Source of the DNA: Stictocephala bisonia
Taxonomy: Eukaryota; Arthropoda; Insecta; Hemiptera; Membracidae
Reading direction: 5' to 3'
DNA: 64,000 bases
Assembly: GCA_035578905.1 (NCBI GenBank)
Contig: JAQJVL010000126.1
Span: 682,001-746,000 of the forward strand
A program made the position numbers and the translations under genes. The stretch's first letter is position 1, and each line of letters begins with the position of its first letter. The notes below the pieces were generated by a model. The model had not been told where the DNA came from. It searched no databases and was given only the letters and a program-made list of their open reading frames with translations. Below, in pieces: positions 1 to 12,784 of the stretch.

Positions 1-750
1 CCTCAATTTTTCTCCAGTGTTGAATCAACACATGAGATGATAGGGAACTATGACTTCAGTGGCGAATTCTGGTAACGAACGCTGGAACTAACTATCGGCG
101 TCGAAGCCCAATGTGAAAACATCACATCTCTGAGCAAAAGGGCCGTCCGTCCTTGTGGGCCCATTCGCGGATGATAGAATTTCTAAAATAATCTTGGTCT
201 GTAACTCAAAAGTAATTGATCAATACGTAACAGTTAAATATACTTTTTATTGTTATACTATGTATTGTCATTTTAAAATTTTATTATTTAAGGTAATTAT
301 TTTTTAAAGTTTGATCAGGCCTATACATTTTGAAAACTGAATTTTACTGTTCAGAAAAAAATATAAAAAACCGGTACTTTTCAAAATCTGTTATGAAGGC
401 TATTTAGCTTTGACCTTTCTTGAAACTAACTTCTATCATGATATGTGCTTTGTAAGTCATATTATGGCAGCAATGAAGTTCCTCAGTGAACAAGCTATAG
501 ATTTATGACGCCTGAAAATGATTTATAGTACAGGTTTCGAGGTGGTTGTGTCAAACCTGAGTGGCTGCGAGCGAAGTGTCCACACGCGACACTGCAAAAA
601 AGGGTTTTATTGTTTGCTTGCTTAATTGATTGTTTTTATGGTGCCATTAAAATTAAAAAAATAAACATACAAATTACCAACTTGCTCTTAGTGTAAGGCA
701 TTGTAAATTTTCGTGCAGCGGGAAATTTATTAACAGCTAACAACATATTC
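1..750. other. AT-rich non-coding, no gene seen
   Basis: No ORF or motif of note. Positions 563-580 hold GCGAGCGAAGTG, which resembles the GC-rich tail of some Helitron-like repeats; alone it is not enough for a call. The bases just before the 54-bp array are simple AT-rich sequence. Confidence 0.5.
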
Positions 751-1194
751 TCATAGTACATCTTGTTATTAGTGCACTGACTGGTGGTGAGGTTCGTAAC
801 ATTGTCATAGTACTTCTTGTCATGAGTGCACTGAATGGTGGTGAGGTTCGTAACATTGTCATAGTACATCTTGTCATGAGTGTACTGAATGGTGGTGAGG
901 TTCGTAACATTGTTAGAGTACATCTTGTCACGAGTGCACTGACTAGTGGTGGTGTTTGTAACATTGTCATAGTACATCTTGTCATGAGTGTACTGACTGG
1001 TGGTGAGGTTCATAACATTGTCATAGTACTTCTTGTCATGAGTGCACTGAATGGTGGTGAGGTTCGTAACATTGTCATAGTACTTCTTGTCATGAGTGCA
1101 CTGACTGGTGGTGAGGTTCGTAACATTGTTAGAGTACATCTTGTCATGAGTGCACTGAATGGTGGTGAGGTTCGTAACATTGTCATAGTACATT
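751..1194 (+). repeat. 54-bp minisatellite, about 8 copies, open in one frame on both strands
   Basis: Head-to-tail copies of a 54-bp unit containing GGTGGTGAGGTTCGTAACAT and CATAGTACATCTTGTCATGA. Units differ at a few positions (AATGG/CTGG, GTCATAG/GTTAGAG). Because 54 is a multiple of three and the unit lacks stops in one frame on each strand, it creates a 133-codon ORF on + (822-1223) and a 185-codon ORF on - (636-1193). The + frame repeats an 18-residue unit (MSALNGGEVRNIVIVHLV). No promoter, splice signal or known domain supports coding. Confidence 0.9.
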
Positions 1195-1604
1195 GTCCAG
1201 TTAATTCAAATTCATACTTTTAGTAAATGGTTTACATGAACAGTTCAAGCCTGTGGACAGGAGTCACAGCTATGTAAGCTATTTTCCTTCGTAACACCTA
1301 GTTTTAGTGTAGGGCTTTTCTAACTCTCTTTTGCTTTTACGTTAACACTTATAATTTAAGTTTTTATTACTGTTTTCCTAATATTGTGAGCACTTCTACC
1401 AATTATTGTACTGTGCTTCATTACTTCTACAATTTTTCTTTTCCTTGCTGGATACCAATAAATTTTTAAAATTCTGCTACATAAACAAATACATATTTGA
1501 TAGTTTGTTAATAAACAAAGTATTAACTATAAAAATAACATTCAAGAATAAAAATAAGATATTGATAAATTGAAGAATGGTGTAATGTATTTAACTTGTA
1601 TGAG
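1195..1604. other. AT-rich spacer, nothing recognised
   Basis: Simple AT-rich sequence between the 54-bp array and a GC-richer island. No ORF, splice-site pair or repeat unit is visible. Confidence 0.5.
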
Positions 1605-1940
1605 AGAAGGCGCCATTCGTTGCGAGCATCGAATGCAGCTTGCACTTTGAACGTGTACAACCGTTGCAACTTATGCATTTCACAGGCTGACGGCTACACA
1701 GACACACGGTGTGTGCTATCAAACGGACCGCCAACAAGGAGTCTTCTGTAGCTCATTTCACTTAGTCGAATCCTAATCCACAAGCCTCATCTAATAAATT
1801 TCAATGCCTTGCTACGCCAATAAATACGGGCGGCGCGGAGTACGCGAACTGTTGGGTGCCGAACGGAACCGGTCGCTTGCACTCGGTTGTTGATAAACGG
1901 CTCTGTAGTCAGACGGGAACCCGATTGCCGTTTTGTTGAG
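1605..1940. promoter_or_regulatory. GC-rich, repeat-free island; candidate conserved non-coding element
   Basis: This block is clearly richer in G+C than the flanks, with CpG-bearing words such as GGGCGGCGCGGAGTACGCG near 1828-1846 and CCAATAAATACGGG just before. There is no long ORF and no visible repeat. A regulatory role is inferred only from composition and from its place upstream of a developmental-type exon; it could also be a TE remnant. Confidence 0.25.
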
Positions 1941-3490
1941 TTGAAAAGATTACCCACACCTGTATAAATATATTGTCTTTATGCTCATAAATGATCATAA
2001 GCTTTGTCTGTTCAAATTATCAACAGAGTACAAAATAGTAATGCCAAACTAAACCATTGAATAACAATGCAATTCCTTCTTCTTCCTCCTCCCCCTCCCT
2101 ACTCTGTTTCTTCTCTTTCTCTACCTCCTCAATTTCTTCATCCTCTTCTCCACCGCCTTCTCCATATCCTTAACTATTTTATTTATAAGATAAAGAATGC
2201 TCTTTTATTATTTACCTTATTTATTATGTAACTATACTGGTATGACTTCTTCTTTAAAGTGCTTGTGGGGTTATAGATGATTAGTTCCCACCACTGAAGT
2301 TTCCTGGAATAGATTTCATGGATGAAATCGTTGCAGGTTAGCATCGCCTGGCATAGTTATTGGAAGATAAAAGGATGAACTCTTGCATAAAACTCTAGTA
2401 ATAGAGGGACAAAAATATAATTGAAATCAGTATAGTACATATATAGTTATTAAATAGAGCATAACAGTTATAAATTGTACAGTAAAAACACTTTAATGTG
2501 GTAGATAACTACAGTATGAATAACTACAGGCTTTAAACTGTTTAATCGATGCTTAAAAAGAAGCAAGTAAGTTGAACTGAATGATTTTTGTGATCTTATG
2601 CAAAACATCGACAAATAATTAAGAGAACAATGCAATGCTATTTGTTGATTATTTAACAGGAAACAAAATAAGGACCACTTCTATCTAAGGCATTTAGGAA
2701 TAAACGTAAAACAGGACACAGGAATTTTACGAAAGTATAGCCGAAGTTAAGTGCACACCTGCAAATTCAATTTATTTGTTCCACTTCCTAACTTATTGAC
2801 TGGACTACGCCCAGGACGAGTGTCCTATCAGTGGTCCGTTGACGCTCTACCCTTCTGTCCAATTATTTACCCAATCAGGATGTTGCAAGAGTGGTCCGGT
2901 TTTCCTTGCAAGCGGTTTTCACCGGCCGCAGCGACTGTTCTGTCGGAAGCTGAAAGGTGTGCATGTAACTGCCTCCAAGGTCGCGATGGTTAACGAGATA
3001 TGGTCCATCTCCGTCAACTGTAACATGCAATCTGTTGGCTCTGTTTCTGTGCTGATAAAGGCTGTGTTTAACTCGTGATACTACCTCGATACACAACAGC
3101 AACATTTGAAGGCAACTCAGTGGTCATTTTGTGATTTTCCCAAGGTCATGGTCATAATTATAGTATAGTTTATATTTGACAATTGTAGCACAACTCTTGT
3201 ATGATTAGTTCTTCTGTCTTATAGAGACTACATCAACTGTTATCTTGATGATTCTACAGAAAGTCTTGCAGTAGTGGTTGAATAGTCACTATGTAAATTT
3301 CAAGGGTGGATCACCTAAATCATGATTACGATAGCAAGCAACTTGCCAACTATAGCAAGCCAATTGTGGGTTCTTATAATATAGCTATTTAGCCGATGTA
3401 ACAAGTGATAGACCCTAAAGTAGTATCCCACATAGAAAGGTATAATGTTATAGCATTATGTAACATATACCAAAGTTGGAACGTTAAAAT
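1941..3490. other. Mostly AT-rich non-coding; GC-richer patch at 2800-3000
   Basis: The patch at about 2800-3000 is open in two + frames (80 and 79 codons) and one - frame. Open frames in all directions with no recognisable domain suggest composition rather than coding. A polypyrimidine stretch lies at 2070-2165. The remainder is AT-rich and featureless. Confidence 0.4.
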
Positions 3491-5194
3491 AACTTCATCC
3501 GTTCTCATCTAGTAAACACTAGTAACTTCATCTAGTAACTTCATCCGTTCTCATCTAGTAAACACTAGTAACTTCATCCGTTCTCATCTAGTAAACACTA
3601 GTAACTTCATCTAGTAACTTCATCCGTTCTCATCTAGTAAACACTAGTAACTTCATCCGTTCTCATCTAGTAAACACTAGTAACTTCATCCGTTCTCATC
3701 TAGTAAACACTAGTAACTTCATCCGTTCTCATCTAGTAAACACTAGTAACTTCATCCGTTCTCATCTAGTAAACACTAGTAACTTCATCCGTTCTCATCT
3801 AGTAAACACTAGTAACTTCATCCGTTCTCATCTAGTAAACACTAGTAACTTCATCCGTTCTCATCTAGTAAACACTAGTAACTTCATCCGTTCTCATCTA
3901 GTAAACACTAGTAACTTCATCCGTTCTCATCTAGTAAACACTAGTAACTTCATCCGTTCTCATCTAGTAAACACTAGTAACTTCATCCGTTCTCATCTAG
4001 TAAACACTAGTAACTTCATCCGTTCTCATCTAGTAAACACTAGTAACTTCATCCGTTCTCATCTAGTAAACACTAGTAACTTCATCCGTTCTCATCTAGT
4101 AAACACTAGTAACTTCATCCATTCTCATCTAGTAAACACTAGTAACTTCATCCGTTCTCATCTAGTAAACACTAGTAACTTCATCCATTCTCATCTAGTA
4201 AACACTAGTAACTTCATCCGTTCTCATCTAGTAAACACTAGTAACTTCATCCGTTCTCATCTAGTAAACACTAGTAACTTCATCCGTTCTCATCTAGTAA
4301 ACACTAGTAACTTCATCCGTTCTCATCTAGTAAACACTAGTAACTTCATCCGTTCTCATCTAGTAAACACTAGTAACTTCATCCATTCTCATCTAGTAAA
4401 CACTAGTAACTTCATCCGTTCTCATCTAGTAAACACTAGTAACTTCATCCGTTCTCATCTAGTAAACACTAGTAACTTCATCCATTCTCATCTAGTAAAC
4501 ACTAGTAACTTCATCCGTTCTCATCTAGTAAACACTAGTAACTTCATCCGTTCTCATCTAGTAAACACTAGTAACTTCATCCATTCTCATCTAGTAAACA
4601 CTAGTAACTTCATATAGTAACTTCATCTGTTCTCATCTAGTAAACACTAGTAACTTCATCTAGTAACTTCATCCGTTCTCATCTAGTAAACACTAGTAAC
4701 TTCATCTAGTAACTTCATCCGTTCTCATCTAGTAAACACTAGTAACTTCATCTAGTAACTTCATCCGTTCTCATCTAGTAAACACTAGTAACTTCATCTA
4801 GTAACTTCATCCGTTCTCATCTAGTAAACACTAGTAACTTCATCTAGTAACTTCATCCGTTCTCATCTAGTAAACACTAGTAACTTCATCCGTTCTCATC
4901 TAGTAAACACTAGTAACTTCATCTAGTAACTTCATCCGTTCTCATCTAGTAAACACTAGTAACTTCATCTAGTAACTTCATCCGATCTCATCTAGTAAAC
5001 ACTAGTAACTTCATCTAGTAACTTCATCCGTTCTCATCTAGTAAACACTAGTAACTTCATCCGTTCTCATCTAGTAAACACTAGTAACTTCATCTAGTAA
5101 CTTCATCCGTTCTCATCTAGTAAACACTAGTAACTTCATCTAGTAACTTCATCCGTTCTCATCTAGTAAACACTAGTAACTTCATCCGTTCTCA
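3491..5194 (+). repeat. 33-bp satellite with 46-bp variant, about 1.7 kb
   Basis: Units contain GTAACTTCATCCGTTCTCAT followed by CTAGTAAACACTAG, itself an inverted repeat (CTAGT/ACTAG). In 3660-4600 the array is a near-uniform 33-bp repeat with rare CCATTC variants. Both ends, especially 4600-5190, use a 46-bp version carrying an extra 13-bp GTAACTTCATCTA. Very low divergence points to recent homogenisation. Confidence 0.95.
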
Positions 5195-5288
<94 letters not shown>

Positions 5289-5289
5289 T
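5195..5289 (+). repeat. TAG/CTA trinucleotide microsatellite, about 31 units
   Basis: An uninterrupted (TAG)n run starts exactly where the 33-bp satellite stops (TTCTCA|TAGTAG). The TAGTA within the satellite unit is a plausible seed. Confidence 0.97.
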
Positions 5290-7709
5290 ACACATTTAGC
5301 CTCTCTTTCTTTGGCCTAACAATGGCTGTTTAGTCACTTTTAAGTCACCACATAAACTGTAATATCGGAAGTTACACTAACAATTATTTTCAAGGTCACA
5401 CTTTGATCACAATTTTGTTCATCTTCACCGGCTATAGCTTGCAGCTTGAATTCTCTTCATTTAAATGGAAGAATCTAAATATTGTTCTGTTAAGGTGAAG
5501 CAACAAAAGCTGTTCTTGTGGAACTTGAACTCTTGGTCACCATCTTTATCACAAGTCGATAACACAGCAACGATTGATAGAAGCTGAACGGTGTGTTGAA
5601 GCTGCTTTAAAGTTGCACCTTGATCGACTAAAACTGTCCGCTATAGTGTCATTCCTTTTCCTATTCATTTCTTGATACTTATATGGTATCTATGCAGAAA
5701 ATGTTCACAGTGGCAGAAAGGTGTTGCCTCTAAACATCGTGAGTGTAGACTGTAGTCGTTGTACGACCCAATTCATTCACTGAATCACTCAATCTATATT
5801 ACGCAGTTATTCTTTCTTTACTTGATGTTTACTACTAGATACTTATGTCAGGCCGCCATTGCTACAGTTCTAGAGTCAGACGCTAGTTAAAGAACTGGTT
5901 TGGTCTGCAACTTTCGGTGGTACGCGTAGTAGCACTTATTAGAACAGGAATATAGTTCCCAAACCTCTTGCCTATGAAACTCTTGAATTCTGATATATTC
6001 ATAGTAGGTAAAAAATGTCTGGCAGTTTATTAATGTTTTTACTATTGTTATTTTAATAAATGGCTTGTTTTAACTTTAGCGGTAATACATCAACTAACTA
6101 TTAGACTTTGGAAAGTTATTCATTGGTTGTTTATTGTTTTCTTTCGCTTTTTATCCTCTTACTTTCTTTTATTTATCCCATGGACTAAATCGAAATTCTG
6201 AGGAATAAATAGTTAGACTTATGAACAAGCCATTATTGAAAACGTCTGGTTAGTACCAAAGTACAGTCTGGTTGGATGACCGGATCAATATATAACACAC
6301 CATGACTGTACAACGTTGGCAATATATGATTCACGGTGGAACATTCCTGGTTTAGTCACCAACCATTTACCTCCGAGTGGAATAACTGCCATCTCTCAGT
6401 TTCGACAAACATTTCACTTCGTAACCTAAAATCTACTACTAAAATCTTACTTATATTGAAGCCTTAAAAAATCATATTATTTATTAACTATTAAAATATG
6501 AAAATTTACATGTTGAACCTGATAAGAAATTTTACTTATCTGAATTTAAATCAATTAGTATTTCATATCTGCTTAACTTTTCCTTTAAAATATTCTACAA
6601 GCAGAGGTCAAGTGGTTCTATTATAGACAGTTCTTCTTCAGTTTTTGAATAGCTTGCTTACAATACGAGGAAATATCCTGGATGTATACATTTTAGTGTT
6701 GTATTAAATTGAGGAGTGATTAAATTTATTACACACTTTTTCAGCATAATTTATTCTTTTTTCGATTAATTGTTCTTGTAGGGTATTCAATAATACATAC
6801 CTGTTTAATGGTAGTAACACGAATGGCCAAGAATATTCTACTTGTTTTTAAAGAAATGTAATTGAATGAATTAGTTTGGGAGGCTGGGTTATCCTTGAAG
6901 AATCAAATATGTAAATCCTTCAAATCAACAAAAGCAAGAGTTAACGTACTGTTTGTCGTGGAATCCAAACCAAGTAGAGTTGATCATAATGCCCCCTTGT
7001 AAGTCTCACTATCAGTTCTCACGGGCAGACTTGCCCTATTGATGGCGACCATTAAGAGGTATAATGTCCGTACCTGACCCACTAAAACTCCTATTGTCTC
7101 TAAAGGAAACGAATACACTTGAATTTGGAAATTTACCTACATTTCAAATACCGAAAAAAGTAATAGGCATAAAGAAATCATGGAAGATACTTCATAAGCA
7201 TCAAGAAGAGGTGAATTCATACGAGCAGCCATGACAATTGATCTGAACACTTTTTGAGGAGCTTAGTCATGTCCAAAACAGCCAATTGAGATATGGTATT
7301 GTGATGACCATTGTAAAGTTCCTCTTTTACAGCATGCTCATATTACCTCTACCAAGAGTATTTATATTTGTATTTTACAATTGTAACACTCAAGTAATTA
7401 ACATGTTTGATTCAAGTCAGGTCTGATTAGTTAAACCTGGCTCGTGCGGTTTATGATAATGTATCAACCACTTAATATGCAGACAGGGAATTGTTTTCTC
7501 TTAATTTACCCTCCCGTTGTCACAACTCGGACAAGGTGACATATTTAATCCAAAGAATAATGTTTTCCTTCCTTCTCTTTGATGAATATAGACATATTCG
7601 ATACGACGGTTTCGTTGTATGATAGAGGTGCCAAATTGTCCAAAGTCCACACCCGGAACCCCAGATGAAGATTAATGAATGTATAAACCGAGAGGCCGCA
7701 TGGATTTAG
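5290..7709. other. AT-rich non-coding, no gene seen
   Basis: Roughly 2.4 kb with no long ORF, no tandem repeat and no recognised element on either strand. Confidence 0.5.
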
Positions 7710-8070
7710 AAAGATCAAGGTCACCTCAGGGACACACTCTCTTGGTCCTCTTTCTTTCTGAACTTTACCACTAACTCTTTATTCAAACGATCAATTACCA
7801 TTGAAGTCCCAACCCAACTGCAACTACAACAAAAAGAAACGCACGCTCCTGTCCAATTGAAAACGTTTTACTCACTTGCGTTCTTGAAGAATCAAGGTCA
7901 TCTCAAGAACGCAATCCGAGTGAATATCCTAGTTCACTTTCTTCCTGAACTGTACCACTAACCCTTTATTCAAACGACAAATTCCCCTTCACCTCCCCGC
8001 CCCTGCAACTACAACAAAAACAAACGCACGCTCCTGTCCAATCGCAAACGTTTTACTCAATTACGTTTTT
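7710..8070 (+). repeat. Tandem duplication, about 180 bp x 2
   Basis: The landmark ATCAAGGTCA occurs at 7714 and 7891, and GCACGCTCCTGTCCAAT at 7841 and 8026, so two diverged copies sit head to tail with small indels (period 177-185 bp). Each ends in an AACGTTTTACTCA block. No coding potential. Confidence 0.8.
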
Positions 8071-9878
8071 CTCCTCATCGTATTTCATTGTCTTTTTTGC
8101 CTCTATTAGTACTGTTTACCTTTTAATTTCTTCTAGCGGGTGTGTTTCCCCTCTCTCTTTCAGTGTGAACGGTGATGTTCTCCGGTATAGACGTTGGCCC
8201 TAGTTATAGTCCCCAGAATATTGTGTTTGTGCGATTTTTTTGTGTTTTGATTTTTTATAGTTTTATATCAGTTGTACTCCTATTATTATTAGGTGATTTA
8301 TTACCATCAGAAACCCTAATATATACATATTGCTCTTGTTTTAATGCTTTTATTGGAGGCTTCCTGCCGACTGAGTTAGTATGTGTGTTATTGTAATTTT
8401 GCTTATTAAACTGCTAAAATAATTGATTAAAAAGCAAACTATCCAGTTCTTTTTTTTAATTTGAGGCCAATCTCCTGGTTTTTATTATACTATACAAATC
8501 ATTAGTTAAATTATTGGGTTAGTTACGTTATATATGTGTTACATTTAAAACACTGCAGAACCAAAGGCCAAATAAAACAGTGAAGTTATAAATTTTAGCC
8601 AATTTGTTATGGTTAACATGTTTTTTAAAATACACTCAGGAGGGTTTGGTCACCAACCCTATATACGTAGACAATTGTATGTCTTGACTAACCTAATAAT
8701 CATATAAACTTTTAATGGCTTTGGAGAAGATTCTATATTTTTAAACATTTTAAATCTCAAATTAAGTATGTTATATCACATTTAAACTTTTTTTAAACTA
8801 CCTACAGTTACTACTCTTTCATAGAAGATGTAATTTTAAATAAGTGGGCATTTCCATTTAAGAGTTTTCAGAGGTAGTCACCATATTGGATTATGTTCTA
8901 TAAGAGTAATGTTGAATAGTGCGGAACAGCACTGTGACTTAACGATATCTGGAAAAAGAATTTTTAACCGGAAAAACTTAGTCTAATGAACGAAAGATAG
9001 CTCATTCTAAAAGTTCAGACAAAAACTGAAAAGCAATCTTATCAACACAGTAGTAACTATACTGATGGTCCGATTGGATTCATAGTGAACGATACTGAAC
9101 TAGTTTACAATTGGTAGCAATAAATATAAATATTTCATCACTCAATATAAAAAGATATAAGATATGATAGTTTGTTGTTATTTTGAAAAGATATGATTTT
9201 AAATTAGCTGATTTTAATTTTTTTCTGCCAGACAGAAAGGAAGTAAAGATATGCGGGGAACGCACGGCATGTAGGACCTACTGAGAGGGTCTTCTTCCTG
9301 AGGTTCTCGCAACCAATTACAGACACATTTCGTTTCTTCCCAATTCTTTAGGAAATACTGCAAAAGTAGTTTTTTTTTTAGTAAATTACTCACAATTAAC
9401 GTTTGGAAAATTTATTCAAAACATTCCCTTCTTGTTTGTTATCGGCCAATCTAGAGTAGACAGTTATTCGGTAACTGACACCCACTATAACTATCAAAAC
9501 AACACGATGATACTAAATTTGCAAGTTAATTTCGTTCAGGATAACTGTTCTTTGAGATGGGCCACTGCGTATTTCTCATTGTCTAATTAGTCGTGATATA
9601 AACTATATGCACAATCTTGTGTGCGAGTGCGTTTGGCTTATCATCACATTATCATCTTTTGTTTGCCACTCAGCGTTAAAACAGGCTTCGTAATTTTCTT
9701 CTATACATTGGTCTTTCAATGAATATTCGTTTTCATATTCAAAACGCAGCCACACACCATAACCAGACAAAAGAAAAATCATAAAATGTTGTTAGGTTTC
9801 CACGATAAACTACGTCCCTTAATGTTCTGGCTCTTGGGCTATTAATAGATGGCCTTTATAAGGAACAGTTTACCTTAG
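8071..9878. other. AT-rich non-coding, no gene seen
   Basis: A 74-codon ORF at 8172-8396 is hydrophobic only because the DNA is T-rich; it lacks any recognisable domain and was not called. Nothing else is visible. Confidence 0.45.
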
Positions 9879-10002
9879 TAAAAACAACTGCACTCGTCCA
9901 TAATACACTCATCTCACTCATAAAAACAACTGCACTCGTCCATAATACACTCATCTCACTCATAAAAACAACTCACTCGTCCATAATACACTCATCTCAC
10001 TC
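9879..10002 (+). repeat. 42-bp tandem repeat, 3 copies
   Basis: Copies at 9879-9920, 9921-9962 and 9963-10002 share ACTCGTCCATAATACACTCA. The third lacks 2 nt (ACTCACTCG for ACTGCACTCG). Confidence 0.92.
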
Positions 10003-11435
10003 ATACCTTTACAATCGGCGTTTTATTAATAAATAAAATACGTAAAAAGGTTCATCTTTTAGGCATTTTTTCAAACCATTAATAAACCATTCCATTCAAT
10101 AAATCAATAATGAAAGTATTAAATTTCAGGAACCTAATTTTTTTCATTTATATTCTAGGGTATTGGCATATTTACTATATACACAACAGTTGTTGAAGGA
10201 CATTTGCCTAAATCCTTAAGTAAATATTGTTTAACACCCTTAGATTTTAATACCGTGACCCTTTCTCTGCATTGGAAGCACTGATTTTTAATTGAGAAGT
10301 TTTTATGAATGTAAATGGTAACTCGTATATTTGACTAATTGTTAAATAGACTAATCACACTATTGTATACTACTTTCAATCCATTTAAATTGTCTTCGTG
10401 TACTAAATTTGATAATAATATGACAATGGTATTGTAAAATACGAATATTTTGTACAACTAAACATCCAATTTAGCCTTATTTTAGTTGTAAGTGAACTCA
10501 TATTCACTCACATATTCAAGTAGAGGTAATTTAATAACAATGCTTCAAAAAAATGATGACTATCAACAGCAGCTGATTTGATCTACATTTACAAATTTTG
10601 TATGAGTTACTATCTAAGCAGCACTTATTTGGATCTGCACTACCAACGATTAGAAGTCACATTTAGGATATTAATGATTATTATTTTTTTAAATTAAAAT
10701 TTAAAATCCTCATGCGTCTTCACACTACCCGGTACATATTCAGTGACAAGACATTATCAAATCAAAAGCTATAATATTTCAACAAAATAATAACGTTATT
10801 TTATGTGATATTCCATATTGAAACTACATTATTTTGTTTTAGGAGTTAAATAAATAGTGATAAAACATGTCAATTAAAAAATATATATTTGTAAACTTTA
10901 AAGAAACAGTAATGTATTTCATGTTATATTTTATACTGACATTACAATATGTTTTTTCTTTTCTTCTTTTTTTATTTTTTTATTCATCTCAATGTTGATA
11001 AAGACTAAAAATGTCAAAGACTACCTTTCCTATCATAACATGTAAACAAAGTAGAGACGTAATGTTATTCCTTAATTCAACTAAAAATGTATAACTATGT
11101 TTTTTCTTCAAAATATTGTTTTTTACTCTTTTTCGTGTAAATAATTGGTAATATTACACATGATAAAACTACTAGCGAATGCACTAACATTTTATCTCTA
11201 TGCACAATATACCTTTATTCTATCAATGCATCATCATTAAATTAAACGAAAGAAATGTTCTGTACTCTAATTGAGCAAATGTACGAGTCAGAGTTCGGGG
11301 GGTGAAGACCAAAGTAAAAAATGTATTCAAATAATGAGTTCTATAAATTAATTAACTGCAGTTTATGAATCCATCTACTGATTATATATTTGTTAAATAA
11401 TGTAATCATTTGGATCTTGATTGTTTTATATCGAC
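10003..11435. other. Very AT-rich non-coding
   Basis: No ORF, repeat array or motif recognised. Confidence 0.5.
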
Positions 11436-11565
11436 CAGGATTGGACAGTGATCTGAACCACGTGCCAGAGAGCAGTAAACTGCCGTGTTATCTCGCCCGG
11501 TAGATCGCCGGATCAGCAGCTGGGCCGTTCCCGTGTTACAACAACCCGTATGGTCAATTATATTT
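11436..11565. promoter_or_regulatory. GC-rich island followed by TAAT-type motifs; candidate regulatory element
   Basis: About 130 bp of unique GC-rich sequence, including CCCGGTAGATCGCCGGATCA, followed directly by ATTTAATTATCGATTA, a homeodomain-like string. It stands out sharply from AT-rich flanks and has no ORF. The regulatory interpretation is inferred. Confidence 0.25.
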
Positions 11566-11969
11566 AATTATCGATTACTGTCACAACTTAGATTACAGAC
11601 GTCGTGTCTTTGAAGCAAACGTACACACCCATACATAATAAATAAATAATAATATTAATCTCTTATAATTTATTTTATTTGTAATATTATTCTAAAGACA
11701 CATATTATCAAGATATGAGTGTGATGAGTGTACATAAGAGATCGCGTCCTCAGTCACATTTACCACTAGTGTACTTTCTTAGGTATGGATGTTTGACTAT
11801 ACAGAATCAATAAGAAATGTTTAGTTAGGTTGTATTGACGATTGAGATACTATTTTTGTAAATTGTTTATATGCAATAATGTAATTTGAATCTTAATCAT
11901 TTACGCAATATTGGTTATAACTTAATTGAATTTAATCTTTGTTACAAGCTAAGGTCGATTGTCCCTTAG
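11566..11969. other. AT-rich non-coding
   Basis: Nothing recognised between the GC-rich island and the SINE. Confidence 0.45.
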
Positions 11970-12098
11970 AAAGTGTTATTGATTAATTGCCCAATAACAA
12001 ATTATCAGCTGGCCGCTTTCAAAATTTGTTTGACTCTGATTGATATCGAACTGAGAACCTTAAGGTTATGGGCTTTAACAAACTACGCTACCGGCCAA
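11970..12098 (-). mobile_element. tRNA-derived SINE, degenerate copy
   Basis: Read on the minus strand, it starts GGCCGGTAGCGTAGTTTGTT, an A-box-like tRNA region, then has a B-box-like GGTTCTCAGTTCGATA about 30 nt further on. The tail (plus strand CAATAACAAATTATCAGCTG) is shared with the copy at 62195-62338, showing a dispersed family. The acceptor-stem context and a clean tRNA fold are lacking, so this is a SINE and not a tRNA gene. Confidence 0.65.
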
Positions 12099-12420
12099 AA
12101 CAGGTACAAATAATCAAATTTTCTAATAAAAAATAAAGTGATATTGATGCTAATATCAGCTAATATCAAGCTAATATCAGTCAATAAGCTTGAATCATAA
12201 TTGGTAATCAAAATAATGAGCTCAGCAGTCTCACGTTCAGGGAGCGACCGCTTAATGGTGACCATTTTAATTTTTAGTGCTTAGGTTGCGAGATGAACTA
12301 TGATGGAACCTTATATTGAACGCGATCTGGTACACAAGCTGATCATGGTCATAGTGAATACAAAATTGTATACGACAGTCAATTTGTATTTCTGTTGATA
12401 GGGTGAACATTTTAAACACA
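12099..12420. other. AT-rich spacer with short GCTAATATCA repeats
   Basis: GCTAATATCA recurs three times at about 12149-12180. The two 60-62 codon minus-strand ORFs here have no recognisable domain. Confidence 0.4.
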
Positions 12421-12784
12421 TCTATACCTATATAAGGCAAATACCATTGACTCACTCACTCATTTACTCATCGTTGTAGAACTAAAAAAGTACCAAGCTT
12501 GTGAGGCTGAAATTTTGAAGAGTCAAAGGTGCATATTGTTGTAGATGTCTTTTGCAATATGAAGGGATTTTGAAAAATTCTTAGTAAATCGAAGATGGCA
12601 GACTTTTTAGTGCCAACAATTTTAAATGCAAAAAAACAGCGTTTCTCTAATTGGACTTTAGCGGCTAAATGAACGATTCTAGAGCAAAACTAACACCATT
12701 ATACTGTATGTGCCTCATTTGAGACGATATACAACTTTGGCCTTATGACTTTTTGTTCTATCTCACCTCCTTCATCCTAGGCAG
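12421..12784 (+). mobile_element. Helitron-like 5' end, copy 1
   Basis: Begins A|TCTATACCTATATAAGG and continues with ACCATTGACTCACTCACTCA. A start at TC after an A, a short TATA run and ACTCACTCATC strings resemble non-autonomous Helitron 5' ends. About 330 bp match 14873-15208 (for example CTAAATCGAAGATGGCAG-like text and AACAGCGTTTCTCTAATTGG in both). It leads straight into the 26-bp minisatellite. No matching 3' CTAG end is placed for this copy. Confidence 0.5.

Noticed and set aside
563..580. Helitron 3' end (GCGAGCGAAGTG)
   Set aside because: No CTRR terminus at the expected distance and no recognisable 5' end nearby.
636..1223. 185-codon (-) and 133-codon (+) ORFs
   Set aside because: Both read through the 54-bp minisatellite and overlap each other almost completely.
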